The notes beneath the pieces were generated by a model that did no database searches, was not told where the DNA came from, and was given only the letters and a program-made list of their open reading frames with translations. A stretch of 64,000 nt of DNA. Origin: G965250275 sp965250275 (lineage in GTDB: Bacteria > Pseudomonadota > Alphaproteobacteria > Rhodobacterales > Rhodobacteraceae). Every line of letters begins with the position of its first letter. Position 1 is the first letter of the stretch. This document shows, in pieces, positions 19,201 to 28,598 of this stretch. A program made the position numbers and the translations under genes. Location: NCBI GenBank assembly GCA_965250275.1, contig OZ252297.1, positions 744,001 to 808,000 of the forward strand, read 5' to 3'.

Positions 19201-21715
19201 CGGAACGGCCCTGATCTCCGTGATGTCCAACGAACTGATCGATCGGCGCGTCGTCGAAGTGCAGCAGGGCGAAAACCTCGTTCCGATCGAAGTGACCGAG
19301 GCTTGGGGGCCCGGTGCGTATGTTTCTGCGACGGTTTTGCGCACGATGGATCTTGCAGCTGATCGAAACCCTTCGCGGGCCCTTGGGATCGCCTATGCTG
19401 CCGTCGATCCGGGTGACAAGGCACTTGAAGTGGCAATTGACTCACCGGTGCTCGCCGCACCTCGTCAATCTCAGCCCGTGTCGGTCAGCGTATCCGGCGC
19501 GAAACAGGGGCAACAGGTATGGGTCACGCTTGCGGCGGTCGACGTTGGGATTCTGAATCTCACGGGCTTTCAGAACCCCGATCCGCAAGCCTACTACTTT
19601 GGTCAGCGCCGGCTCGGTATGGAACTGCGGGATGTCTATGGTCGGCTGATCGACGGCATGAACGGCGCGATGGGGCAAGTTCGCTCTGGCGGCGATGCAA
19701 ATGCGGGCCTCCGCCGCCAATCGCCCCCGCCCACACAGGACCTGATGGCGCAATTCAGTGGTCCGGTTCAGGTCGACAGCGAGGGCAAAGCGACGGTCGT
19801 CCTCGACCTGCCCGCGTTCAATGGCACTGTCAGGCTGATGGCGATCGCGTGGTCCGAGCAAGGGGTCGGACAGGCAAATGCGGACATGGTTGTGCGTGAC
19901 CCGGTTGTTGTGACAGCCCAGGTTCCGCGGTTCCTTGCTCCCGGTGATCATAGCCTGATCGGGCTGGAGTTTGTGCATGCAGACGGACCTGCGGGATCAA
20001 TGCCCCTGGAAGTCACGGCAGGGGATGAACTGCGCCTGTCTGGTGTGCCTGAAAGTGTTCTGCTGGATGACGAAGGTAAGGTGAGATTGAACCTGCCAGT
20101 TGAGGCGCTGACCGTTGGGGACCCGCGCCTTCAAATCGCGCTGACAACACCCGACGGCAAAGTGCTTTCACAAACCCTGAGGCTGCCGGTGCGGTCCAAC
20201 GACGCCGAAATAGCCCAGACCCGCCGGTTCTCGCTGGCTGCTGGCGATGCGTTTCTGTTCAGCCGTGATGTGTTTGCCGGAATGCAACCCGGAACCGGAT
20301 CAGCGCTATTGTCAGCCGGACCATTGGCTCGGTTCGACGCGCCCGGTTTGCTGACTGCGCTGGATCGTTACCCTTACGGCTGCACGGAGCAAGTGACATC
20401 GCAGGCGCTTCCCCTGCTTTATCTGTCTGCAGAGGCACAGGCCATTGGCCTCGGAAATGCAGCGGATCTGCGCGCGCGCGTCCAGGAGGCGATCACGCAG
20501 ATCCTGGCGCGTCAGACCGGCAACGGGGCCTTTGGCCTTTGGCGTGCCGAAGCGGGAGACTTCTGGTTGGATGCCTACGTCACTGACTTTCTCAGTCGCG
20601 CCCGTATCGCGAAATTCGGTGTTCCTGACAGAGCATTCGCATCTGCGATCGACAATCTTCGCAACCGCGTCAACTACGCTGCGGATTTCGACTTTGGCGG
20701 AGAGGCCATTGCCTATGCTTTGATGGTGCTGGCACGCGAAGGCGCCGCATCAATGGGGGATTTGCGCTACTACGCGGATGAAAAGGCGCCAAATTTCGCA
20801 ACGCCGCTGGCGTTGGCTCAGTTGGGCACCGCACTGGCATCCTACGGTGATCAAACGCGCGCTGACGCGCTCTTCAGGCGTGCAGCCCAGCAGGTGCAAG
20901 CCGAGCCCGGGCAGGAACGACCTGTGTGGCGGGCGGACTATGGCACCACGCTGCGCGATACTGCAGGGGTCTTGGCATTGGCAACCGAAGCTCGGAGCAG
21001 CGCCGTGGATGTGGATGCTTTGACAACGCGCATCAGTGCCGCAGATGGCCGGTTCTCGACGCAGGAAGCCGCTTGGGCCTTGCTTGCTGTACAAGCGCTG
21101 GTCGCGACGCCAGAGCAATCCGGGTTGCTCGCAAATGGCGTACCGGTGCAGGGTCCTTTGGTCAAAGTGCTGGACGATGACCCGGATGCCGAACAGCTGA
21201 GCCTGACGTCGGCGGACGGACAAACCACGGAGATCACCTTGACGGTGTTGGGGATTCCTGAAGTTGACCCGCCTGCAGGTGGGTTTGGATACGCTCTGCG
21301 CCGGGAGTACTACACGTTGGATGGTGCGCCGCTCGAGACCTCTACGTTGCCAGTCGGCGAGAGGGTTGTGGCCGTTCTCACCGTGACGCCATTCGAGGAT
21401 GCCGAGGCGCGGCTGATGGTCGATGATCCTTTGCCCGCGGGTCTCGAGATCGACAATCCAAACCTGCTTCGATCCGGCGACGTGGCGGCGTTGGATTGGC
21501 TGTCGCTGTCAGAGGCGGATCACGTGGAGTTCCGGTCCGACCGGTTTCTGGCGGCTGTTGATCTGAGAAATGCCGACGGCCCCCTAACGCTCGCCTACAT
21601 CGTGCGCGCGGTCACTCAGGGGCAGTATCACCACCCCGCTGCAAAGGTCGAGGACATGTATCGCCCGCGCTACAGGGCATGGACCGGGACAGGCCAGATG
21701 ACAGTCTCGGAATGA
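16298..21715 (+). CDS. Alpha-2-macroglobulin family protein with N-terminal PAN domain
   Basis: Large periplasmic protein of 1805 residues, a bacterial protease trap. A signal peptide (MKKPWLLALILFLATGPLAAQ) is followed by a PAN/apple-like domain, residues about 28-95, with paired cysteines (SCARACTAREACGAFTF, NACF). MG-type beta domains follow, then the thioester motif YPYGCTEQV with Cys1362, Glu1364 and Gln1365, and the helical thioester domain (residues about 1340-1640). The thioester is intact, so covalent capture of attacking proteases is plausible. No lipobox is evident, so anchorage is unclear. GGGAGG precedes the ATG. The stop overlaps the ATG of pbpC, and the pairing A2M/PBP1C is well known in bacteria as a defence and repair unit. 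Confidence 0.94.
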   Translation: MKKPWLLALILFLATGPLAAQEAVPEFRYIVTNDVDFYGDDLDALFDTDLASCARACTAREACGAFTFNGRSNACFPKSDVSERQPYEGAVSARKIWADRGLQESADQAWSGLGLPREDLDRAREQARDLGFRHRAGGQDLDVVLNAARARADAGDWLNAMRWTGAAVVLTDRSDLWTEYTRLLMQTKDKSVRNGPSRAVSAALNGYLRAPSPGAQASALLVLAQALEWAGRGRDTIPVLRRAETLQPREDVLSALDGAIAKFGFRVTDSQVESDAAAPRICAEFSEPLVGAGVDYASYVKLPDPTLVVQAKDRQLCVDGVSHGTRYQITLRQGLPAASGETLYKDVALALYVRDRTPSVRFPGRSYVLPRTGDAAIPVETVNLTTLDLTLRRVSDRNLLRSFQDGYFGRPLSTYQDQVFASEIAQEVWTGHAEVGSALNRDVTTRLPIAEVIAAQPTGIYALTARVPGADPYDDAGATQWFILSDLGLSTAQGTDGLSVWVRGLGDTRPKSGVQVSLISQANAVLGTTTTDAQGFAHFEPGLTRGTGGAAPALVFAEDDLDDAGFLSLTAPAFDLSDRGVEGRAPAGPVDVFLTTDRGAYRAGEMIHATALARTGAALAVNGLPLTAILIRPDGVEYAREVSDGGQAGGHVFAMRIADTAPRGTWQLEIKADPKAPALARQSLLVEDLLPERIDFDLSLPNAPIRVGDTPQLEVSARYLFGAPGADLSIEGEVRLSTTDTVAGLPGYRFGRHDERPDPRSTYFGDQRTDADGSAIVLLELPELESAGQPMQLDVTVRLADGSARPVERDISAPVQPSGAVIGIKPLFADTLPENAEALFEIVGLDPNLQATEMQVRWTLNRIETRYQWYQLYGDWNWEPTTRRTRIATGDATLDAPLQLSQPVEWGDYELVVERLDGQYTATSVGFSAGWFAAADAAATPDRLELSLDRALYAPGDEARLRIVSQSAGTALISVMSNELIDRRVVEVQQGENLVPIEVTEAWGPGAYVSATVLRTMDLAADRNPSRALGIAYAAVDPGDKALEVAIDSPVLAAPRQSQPVSVSVSGAKQGQQVWVTLAAVDVGILNLTGFQNPDPQAYYFGQRRLGMELRDVYGRLIDGMNGAMGQVRSGGDANAGLRRQSPPPTQDLMAQFSGPVQVDSEGKATVVLDLPAFNGTVRLMAIAWSEQGVGQANADMVVRDPVVVTAQVPRFLAPGDHSLIGLEFVHADGPAGSMPLEVTAGDELRLSGVPESVLLDDEGKVRLNLPVEALTVGDPRLQIALTTPDGKVLSQTLRLPVRSNDAEIAQTRRFSLAAGDAFLFSRDVFAGMQPGTGSALLSAGPLARFDAPGLLTALDRYPYGCTEQVTSQALPLLYLSAEAQAIGLGNAADLRARVQEAITQILARQTGNGAFGLWRAEAGDFWLDAYVTDFLSRARIAKFGVPDRAFASAIDNLRNRVNYAADFDFGGEAIAYALMVLAREGAASMGDLRYYADEKAPNFATPLALAQLGTALASYGDQTRADALFRRAAQQVQAEPGQERPVWRADYGTTLRDTAGVLALATEARSSAVDVDALTTRISAADGRFSTQEAAWALLAVQALVATPEQSGLLANGVPVQGPLVKVLDDDPDAEQLSLTSADGQTTEITLTVLGIPEVDPPAGGFGYALRREYYTLDGAPLETSTLPVGERVVAVLTVTPFEDAEARLMVDDPLPAGLEIDNPNLLRSGDVAALDWLSLSEADHVEFRSDRFLAAVDLRNADGPLTLAYIVRAVTQGQYHHPAAKVEDMYRPRYRAWTGTGQMTVSE

Positions 21716-23757
21716 AACGTGCTGGGTTGATTTGGCTGGGGCTGCTGCTTTTTGCGGCAGGCGCTTTGCGCGATGGATTTGACCATTGGGTTTTGCATAC
21801 GCCTTTGCCGGTTGTGTTGTCTGAAACCTCCAACGAAATGCGCGACAGGAACGGGGCACTGCTCAGGGCCTACACCGTGTCGGACGGAATCTGGCGCCTG
21901 AAGCCCAGCCTGAATACAGTCGACGATCGCTACATCGCCATGCTGATCCGTTACGAGGATCGCCGGTTTTATCGCCACGCGGGCGTCGATCCCGTCGCTC
22001 TGCTGCGGGCGACGGGCCAGGCAATCCGGTACGGGCGTATCGTTTCAGGGGGTTCAACCTTGTCTATGCAGGTCGCCCGTCTGCTGGAAGACAGCGGAAC
22101 CGGGGCGTGGGCGGGCAAGCTGCGTCAGATGCGCGTCGCATTGGCGTTGGAACGGAAACTGAGCAAAGACCAGATCCTCACCCTTTACCTGACGCATGCC
22201 CCATTTGGTGGGAACCTTGAGGGGGTGCGTGCGGCAACGCTGGCTTGGTTTGGCAAAGAGCCGGAGCGACTGACGCCAGCACAGGCCGCATTGCTTGTGG
22301 CGTTGCCGCAGGCACCGGAGGCTCGTCGGCCGGACCGGTATCCGGAAAACGCGGCGCGGGCCCGCAGCCGAGTGCTTGCGCGGATAACGGCTGCGGGTCT
22401 TTTGTCCGGGAGCGATGCGGCGGTCGCATCTGTCGCGCCAATACCCTCACGAATGGCGGCCTTTCCCCGCTTTGCACCGCATTTGACCGATCACCTGTTG
22501 TCGGAAAATTCCGGTGCTGAACGCCTTACGCTCACGCTTGATGCAGCGGTTCAGACCAGGATCGAGGAAATAGCCGTGCGAGGCGCCGCCCAGTCGGGAC
22601 GCCGGCTCTCGGTTGGCATCTTGGTTGTGGACCATCGAACGGGCGCGGTTGTGGCGGCCGTCGGCTCCCCCGGCTACGACGCACAGCATGGGCTTCAGGG
22701 CTTTGTGGATATGACCCGCGCCCGTCGTTCTCCGGGCTCGACCTTGAAACCGCTGGTCTACGGTTTGGCTTTCGATCAGGGTCTGGCACATCCGAACACG
22801 ATGATCCACGACGCGCCGGTCCAATTCGGGACATATGCCCCTCAGAACTTTGACGGCGTGTTTCGAGGGGACGTGCTGGTGCGTGACGCGCTGCAAATGT
22901 CTCTGAACATCCCGGTTGTCCGGCTCACATCGGCGCTTGGGCCGGCGCGCGTGATGGCCGCGCTGTCGCGGTCTGGTGCTGCACCAGAGTTGAAGGGACA
23001 GGTGCCGGGACTGGCCGTTTCGCTGGGGGGGCTTGGTTTGAGCCTTTGGGATCTGGTGCAACTCTATGGAGCGCTCGCACAAGGCGGGCAGGGGCCACAG
23101 CTTCATGCGACCATCCAGAGCAATCCCAAGGTCGGGGAGCGCGTGTTGTCACCCGCCGCCGCATGGCAGGTGAGCAATATCCTGGCTGGCGTCAGCCCTC
23201 CTCCGAATGCGGGTGCGCCCAGCAGAATTGCTTACAAAACGGGCACGTCCTATGGCCACCGCGACGCTTGGGCCGTGGGCTTCGACGGCGCCCACGTTGT
23301 CGGCGTCTGGCTTGGTCGCGCGGACGGCACGTCGGTGCCCGGCATCTTTGGGGGCGATCTGGCCGCCCCGATCCTGTTCGATGCCTTTGCGGGTGTCGCA
23401 GCGAAACACACTCCTCTGCCGCCCCCTCCGCCGGAAACACTGATTGTCCCCAACGCCGATTTGCCCGCACCGCTTCGCGTCTTCCGTCCGCGCGGGGTGC
23501 TTGCCACCAACGCAGTCGACGCACCACAACTCACCTTTCCTCCGGATGGCGCTACGGTCGAAACCGGAGGGACGGCACTGGTTCTGAAACTGCGCGGTGG
23601 TAAGGCGCCGTTTTCGGTCCTCGCGAATGGAACGCCAATTCTCACCGGGATGCATCGGCGGGAAATAAGCCTGCCCCTGACCGAAACAGGGTTTGCCAAC
23701 ATTGTTGTGCTCGACGCACAGGGACGTAGCGATCGGATTGAAATTCGACTTCGGTAG
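21712..23757 (+). CDS. pbpC: Penicillin-binding protein 1C
   Basis: Bifunctional peptidoglycan glycosyltransferase/transpeptidase, 681 residues. One N-terminal helix is followed by the transglycosylase domain (YEDRRFYRHAGVDP with catalytic Glu82, GGSTLSMQVARLL), then the transpeptidase motifs SxxK (GSTLKPL, Ser343), SLN (about 402) and KTG (Lys509), and a C-terminal PBP1C domain of about 120 residues. The ATG overlaps the A2M stop as ATGA, so translation is coupled. The window's A2M-PbpC unit fits the known model of periplasmic defence with cell-wall repair. Its 3' end converges with the vWA/GATase-like gene after 24 bp. Confidence 0.95.
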   Translation: MKRAGLIWLGLLLFAAGALRDGFDHWVLHTPLPVVLSETSNEMRDRNGALLRAYTVSDGIWRLKPSLNTVDDRYIAMLIRYEDRRFYRHAGVDPVALLRATGQAIRYGRIVSGGSTLSMQVARLLEDSGTGAWAGKLRQMRVALALERKLSKDQILTLYLTHAPFGGNLEGVRAATLAWFGKEPERLTPAQAALLVALPQAPEARRPDRYPENAARARSRVLARITAAGLLSGSDAAVASVAPIPSRMAAFPRFAPHLTDHLLSENSGAERLTLTLDAAVQTRIEEIAVRGAAQSGRRLSVGILVVDHRTGAVVAAVGSPGYDAQHGLQGFVDMTRARRSPGSTLKPLVYGLAFDQGLAHPNTMIHDAPVQFGTYAPQNFDGVFRGDVLVRDALQMSLNIPVVRLTSALGPARVMAALSRSGAAPELKGQVPGLAVSLGGLGLSLWDLVQLYGALAQGGQGPQLHATIQSNPKVGERVLSPAAAWQVSNILAGVSPPPNAGAPSRIAYKTGTSYGHRDAWAVGFDGAHVVGVWLGRADGTSVPGIFGGDLAAPILFDAFAGVAAKHTPLPPPPPETLIVPNADLPAPLRVFRPRGVLATNAVDAPQLTFPPDGATVETGGTALVLKLRGGKAPFSVLANGTPILTGMHRREISLPLTETGFANIVVLDAQGRSDRIEIRLR

Positions 23758-23781
23758 CCCCGCGCGGCAGTCGGTTTGCGC

Positions 23782-25824
23782 CTAGCGCTGCCCTTCGCGC
23801 AACCAGCCACCCACGATCAGCGCTGACGCCAGCAACAGGATCAACCAGGCCGGCAGCAAGGCGGTTTGAGTCACGTCGCGGGTCTCGTATGCCCCACGCG
23901 GGGTCAGACCGATCCATCCGCGCCCGGCTGCCGGGCGGCCTTCGCGTACGGCACGCAGGTTCGGTACACCATCCTCCAGTGCCCAGACAGCGCCACGGAG
24001 CGGCGCGATGATGGGTTCCAGAAACTCGCCCGTTGCGATGGTTTGTTCGAACTCGCGCGGGGCAGCCGGTCCAAGCCCGATCACGGTCGAGTGCTCCCCT
24101 TCGGCCAGGCGGTAGAGCCCGATTTCGGGTCCGTCATAGAGCGCCTCGAACCGGCCAGGGCTGACTTCTTCGAGCGTGATCTCCAAGGTCTCCCCGTCGG
24201 GGCGCGTGACCGTGACGGGACCGATCTCTTCGCCCAACGTGCGCCGGATGATGCGCATGGTCTGCCCCGTCGCTTCGGCCCAAAGCGCCTCTTCCTCGAG
24301 TTCGGGCTCTTTCATCATCCAATGTGCCAGTCGGCGCAGAAGCTCAAGCTGGGGACCGCCCCCTTCGTAGCCGCGGCTCCACAGCCATGCGTGGTCTGAG
24401 GCCAGAAGCGCTACACGGCCCTCCCCCACACGATCCAGGATGAGAAGTGGCCGCTCTTCCTGACCTTCCATGACAACTGTGCCGGATTGCGGCGCAACGT
24501 CGATCTGGCGCAGCCAGGACCCCCAGCCGCCGGCCTGTTCCAGGTCTGCCGTGACCGGGTGCCGCCCTCCTTTGTCGGTGACCGTCGGAACATACCGATC
24601 CTCGATCACCCGTGCAGAGGGTTGCGCTGGCAGGATGGGACCCAGGGGCGACCGATAGATGCTGTCGGCAGTGGCAAAATCCGGCCCGGCTGCCACCAGC
24701 ACCGCACCCCCTTCGGACACGTAGTTTGCGACGTTGTCCAGATAGATCGCAGGCAGGATGCCGCGTCGTTTGTAGCGATCGAAAATGATCAGATCGAAAT
24801 CGTCGATCTTCTCCAGAAACAGCTCGCGGGTCGGGAACGCGATCAGGCTCAGCTCTCCAACCGGCACACCATCCTGCTTCTCGGGTGGCCGCAGGATCGT
24901 GAAATGCACCAGATCGACCGAACTGTCCGACTTCAGAAGGTTGCGCCATGTGCGTCCGCCGGGATGCGGCTCACCGGACACCAGAAGGACTCGCAGCCTG
25001 TCGCGCACTCCGTTCATCTGGATCAAAGCGGTATTGTTGCGATCCGTGATCTCTCCGTCTGCGGCGGGAACCGTAAACTGCAAAACATTCCGACCACCAT
25101 GCGGGAGCGTGACCGGCAGTTCGATGTCCTGGCCGATCGGAACGTCGAACCGTTGTGGCTCACCCCCATCAATCGCGATGTCCAGCGGAGCGGTCCGCGC
25201 GTCGGTAGGGGCCGCACCGCTGTCTTCGATCCGCAACGTCAGGGTCACAGGTTCCCCAATGATCGCAAATGCGGGGGCGTTGCGCACGATCAGGCGGCGG
25301 TCCCAATCCGTCTCACGCCCGGTCATCAAAAGATGAAACGGCGCGGGCAGGTCTGGCGCCATTTCAAGATCGTGCACTTGCCCGTCGCTGACGGCGATGA
25401 TCCCGGAAATTCGAGCACGGGGTTCTTCGGAGAGGGCGGCAGACAGCGCTGTCATCAACTCCGTCCCGGCATCGCCCTGGCCGTCCGGAACGGTGACCGT
25501 GCGCAGTTCGGTGTTCTCCCACCCGCTCAGGGTGTTCGCAATCGCGGTGACGGCTGCTTCGGTCTGATCTGGCCGGTCAGCGAGCGCCTGACTGGCGCTT
25601 TCGTCCTGCAACAGGATCACGATGTCCGTCAAAGGCGCGCGATCCTCGATCTGGTAGACGGGCCCTGCCAGAGCGCCCAAGACCACGACCGCCGCAAGCG
25701 CCCGAAGTGGCCATCCAATAAGGCCGCGCCAGCCAGCCAGCGTCACACTGGCCAACGCAACCGCCGCGACGATCATCCAGACAGTCCACGGAACCAGCGG
25801 GTCGAAGATCACTGTGCCTGTCAT
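23782..25824 (-). CDS. Membrane protein with vWA and glutamine amidotransferase-like domains
   Basis: 680-residue membrane protein, last gene of the MoxR operon. Two N-terminal hydrophobic helices (residues about 8-50) precede a vWA-like region with an intact MIDAS motif DESAS (near residue 75), a long beta-rich section, and a class-I glutaminase-like part around DLIIFDRYKRRG and GGAVLVAAGPDF (about residues 345-385). A single C-terminal helix (LPAWLILLLASALIVGGWL) closes it. The ATG overlaps the DUF4159 gene stop (ATGA). This architecture occurs beside MoxR and DUF58 genes in many alphaproteobacteria, where a metal-ion-dependent chaperone role is assumed but not shown. Confidence 0.8.
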   Translation of the reverse strand: MTGTVIFDPLVPWTVWMIVAAVALASVTLAGWRGLIGWPLRALAAVVVLGALAGPVYQIEDRAPLTDIVILLQDESASQALADRPDQTEAAVTAIANTLSGWENTELRTVTVPDGQGDAGTELMTALSAALSEEPRARISGIIAVSDGQVHDLEMAPDLPAPFHLLMTGRETDWDRRLIVRNAPAFAIIGEPVTLTLRIEDSGAAPTDARTAPLDIAIDGGEPQRFDVPIGQDIELPVTLPHGGRNVLQFTVPAADGEITDRNNTALIQMNGVRDRLRVLLVSGEPHPGGRTWRNLLKSDSSVDLVHFTILRPPEKQDGVPVGELSLIAFPTRELFLEKIDDFDLIIFDRYKRRGILPAIYLDNVANYVSEGGAVLVAAGPDFATADSIYRSPLGPILPAQPSARVIEDRYVPTVTDKGGRHPVTADLEQAGGWGSWLRQIDVAPQSGTVVMEGQEERPLLILDRVGEGRVALLASDHAWLWSRGYEGGGPQLELLRRLAHWMMKEPELEEEALWAEATGQTMRIIRRTLGEEIGPVTVTRPDGETLEITLEEVSPGRFEALYDGPEIGLYRLAEGEHSTVIGLGPAAPREFEQTIATGEFLEPIIAPLRGAVWALEDGVPNLRAVREGRPAAGRGWIGLTPRGAYETRDVTQTALLPAWLILLLASALIVGGWLREGQR

Positions 25825-28598
25825 TGTCCCAGCCTGTCCAAGAGCGCAGGTACGTGAACCTGATCGGATTTGTAGTTTCCTGTAAGCACGTGCATCACCA
25901 GATTGACGCCGAACCGGTAGGCAAGCTCGCGTTGCCGTTCTCCGGCGAAGCCGCGCCCCACCGGCAATAGGGCACGTCCTTCGCTGTCGGTCGCCCAGGC
26001 GCCGGCCCAATCGTTGCCCCCGATCACCACGGGCGTCACCCCATCGTTCAGGTTGCGGAACGGCATGCCTTCAATCTGCTCCGCATCTGGCGGTGCCGCC
26101 TCGACCCAGATCTCGCGGCTGCCGTGTCGCCCCGGGAAGTCCTGAAGCAGGTAGAATGTGCGCGTCAAAACATGGTCTGTGGGCAGCGGTTCCAGCGGCG
26201 GTATGTCGAGCGGCGCAGCCAGTTGTTGCAGCTTGCGACCATTTGGACTGGCATTGCCGAATCCGGCGATGTCCCCGTCCCGCGTGTCAAACAGGATCAG
26301 CCCCCCGGACCGCAGGTAAGTGTTTAAACGCGCATACGCTTCGTCCGATGGGAGGGGTTGGTCCGGTGTGATCGGCCAGTAGAGGATGGGAAAGAAAGAC
26401 AATTCGTCCCGCTCCAGATCGATCCCCATCGGGGGCGCGGGTTCCACTGAGGTTCGGAAGAACAAGACATCAGACAAGCCCATCAGACCGGCGCGCGCAG
26501 TGTCATCCACTCGAGCATCTCCAGTCAGGACATGCGCCAGCACGAGTTCGGCAGTCGCCTCCAACGCAAATGGCTCAGGGTCCTGGAGGTCTTGCGCGCG
26601 CGCGCCATCCGGCGCTGTGATCAGTAAGGCCAGCCCCAAGGCAGATGCAGTCAGCGTTCGCGCCCGTCGCAGCCGCCCGGAGAGTGCGAGCGACGCGAGC
26701 ACATCCGCAAGCAACAACGCGATTACGGCGCTCAGAAGCAGGCCGGCCAGAGGCCGTTCTCGGTCCACGGAGAGCCCTTGCACGGGTATGCGATCAGGCC
26801 ATGTCGCAGGTGCAAGTGCGGTATCGGAGGACAAAACATTCCGCGCCAGCCGCCGATCGCCGCTGTCGTAAAGCCCCGGGCGAAGTTCAGGTCCGAGTGC
26901 GCCGTCGGCCAGGTCTGGCCCGCTGACGCCGGGCAGATTGCCCGCATCCGACAACTGGCCAAACCCGTCCATGACCTGAACCGGTGTCCAGGTGGTGCCT
27001 TCCAGATCGGAGGCTTCCGGAGCTTTGGAAGATGAGGACACGGCCAATCGTTCGAGCATTTCGACGAAGAGCCCGGAGAGCGGAAGGCTAGACCACTCCG
27101 CGTTTGCCGTAACGTGGAACAGGATGATCTGCCCCTGTTCCATTTCCTTTCGTGTGACCAGCGGAGTGCCGTCGCTCAGCGACGCGATCACACGATCGGC
27201 CAGCGTTGGGTCAGGCTGCGCCATGACCTGCGCGCTGACAGTCACGTCCTGCGGAACCGAGAGACCGAAAAAGGGTGATCCTTCGGGGAATGGGGCAAGT
27301 GACTTGGGCTCTCCCCAACTCATCGCACCACCCACACTGCGCCCGCCCGCCCGCAAGCGCACCGGCATCAGGGGATGTTCCTCGGCGCGGCTGACGTCGC
27401 TGGCGGCGAGCCGCGGACCTGCAAATCGCAAAAGCATGCCGCCTTCTTCGATCCATTCGGTCAGCGCAGATTCCTCGCCATCTGACAGTGTCGCGACATC
27501 GGCCAGCACCACGACATCGGGATTGGCCGGAAGAATGTCATTCAACGATCCGTTCAGGAGTTCGGCTGTAGGGATCAGAGCCTGTTCCAGGTAGTGCAGC
27601 GGCGACAGCAACTCCAGACCTTCGCGATCTTCCCGCCCGGCGATCAAAGCGATTTCGCGTCGGCGCAGGCTGTCATCGGCCAGCGTGACGGCACCTGCCG
27701 AACGCTGCCCCTGAACTTCAAAATGCGAGATGCGGGCGCGCAACTCGGCGGGCAACGCCAGTGCGGCACTTGCGGACGCTTCACCAGCCCCGAAGGTCGC
27801 GGGGACAGATGCCAGAACACGCGCGGTCCCTGCCGGGTCGCGGCCATGCGCCAGCACGGTCACCTCGCGCTCGGGGCTTGTTGTTGACCGTTCCAGTTGT
27901 AACTGAATGGCCCCGTCTTCAAACCGCGCTGGCGTCAGTCCCAATACCGAGCCTGCATTCTGATACACAACTACGTCGCCACGCGCTTCGAGGCTTTCCA
28001 GCAGCGGCAGGCGCGCATCGTAATCAAGCGCATCGGACAACCAGTGTGTCGTGAAGCCTCCTTCGATTTCGGCCAGCGCGACTTGAGCCGCCGTTATCTG
28101 ATTAGCGCTCGGGTGCCAGGGCTGTGGGGTTAACCCGGCCAGACGGCTGTTCCAGACATCTGCGGCCTGAAACACAGGTGGCTCCGGATCGGTCAGTTGC
28201 ATCACAGCCACCGTGCGACCTGCGCGCCCCGCTTCTTTGAGTTGCGCGTCCAATAGGGCAACCTTGTCAGACCAGCGTGTCGCCCCAGCCCAGCTGGAAT
28301 CGAGCAGGATCAGCAGTGGTCCGGTGCCGGTCGAGTCACGCTGCGGGTTTAAAACCGGTCCCGCCAGCCCGATGATCAGGGCTGCAACAGCCAGCATGCG
28401 CAGCAACAGCAGCCACCATGGCGTGCGGTCTGAGACACTTTCATCGTCTTTCAGACCAAGCAGCAGGGCAACGCCGGGGAAGGGTTCCCGTTTGGGTGCA
28501 GGCGGGACGGCGCGAAGGATCAGCCACAGGATTGGCAGCGCGAACAAACCCAGCAGGAGCCAGGGCGCGGTAAATCCAATTCCCCCCAAAATTGTCAT
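25821..28598 (-). CDS. DUF4159 membrane protein with BatA-like N-terminus
   Basis: 925-residue protein. The N-terminal helix-helix block (TAPWLLLGLFALPILWLIL, residues 8-27) is the aerotolerance-regulator (BatA) N-terminal segment. A vWA-like region follows with LLDSSWAG near residue 95; only D-x-S of the DxSxS MIDAS is kept, so metal binding may be lost. Further helices occur near 625-660, and residues about 680-925 are a DUF4159 domain (SVEPAPPMGIDLERDELSFF). The start at 28598 overlaps the DUF58 stop (ATGA). It belongs to a tightly coupled four-gene MoxR operon. Confidence 0.85.
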   Translation of the reverse strand: MTILGGIGFTAPWLLLGLFALPILWLILRAVPPAPKREPFPGVALLLGLKDDESVSDRTPWWLLLLRMLAVAALIIGLAGPVLNPQRDSTGTGPLLILLDSSWAGATRWSDKVALLDAQLKEAGRAGRTVAVMQLTDPEPPVFQAADVWNSRLAGLTPQPWHPSANQITAAQVALAEIEGGFTTHWLSDALDYDARLPLLESLEARGDVVVYQNAGSVLGLTPARFEDGAIQLQLERSTTSPEREVTVLAHGRDPAGTARVLASVPATFGAGEASASAALALPAELRARISHFEVQGQRSAGAVTLADDSLRRREIALIAGREDREGLELLSPLHYLEQALIPTAELLNGSLNDILPANPDVVVLADVATLSDGEESALTEWIEEGGMLLRFAGPRLAASDVSRAEEHPLMPVRLRAGGRSVGGAMSWGEPKSLAPFPEGSPFFGLSVPQDVTVSAQVMAQPDPTLADRVIASLSDGTPLVTRKEMEQGQIILFHVTANAEWSSLPLSGLFVEMLERLAVSSSSKAPEASDLEGTTWTPVQVMDGFGQLSDAGNLPGVSGPDLADGALGPELRPGLYDSGDRRLARNVLSSDTALAPATWPDRIPVQGLSVDRERPLAGLLLSAVIALLLADVLASLALSGRLRRARTLTASALGLALLITAPDGARAQDLQDPEPFALEATAELVLAHVLTGDARVDDTARAGLMGLSDVLFFRTSVEPAPPMGIDLERDELSFFPILYWPITPDQPLPSDEAYARLNTYLRSGGLILFDTRDGDIAGFGNASPNGRKLQQLAAPLDIPPLEPLPTDHVLTRTFYLLQDFPGRHGSREIWVEAAPPDAEQIEGMPFRNLNDGVTPVVIGGNDWAGAWATDSEGRALLPVGRGFAGERQRELAYRFGVNLVMHVLTGNYKSDQVHVPALLDRLGQ

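Noticed and set aside
24487..25857. Open frame of 456 codons on the plus strand in the MoxR operon
   Set aside because: Antisense shadow of the vWA/GATase-like gene.
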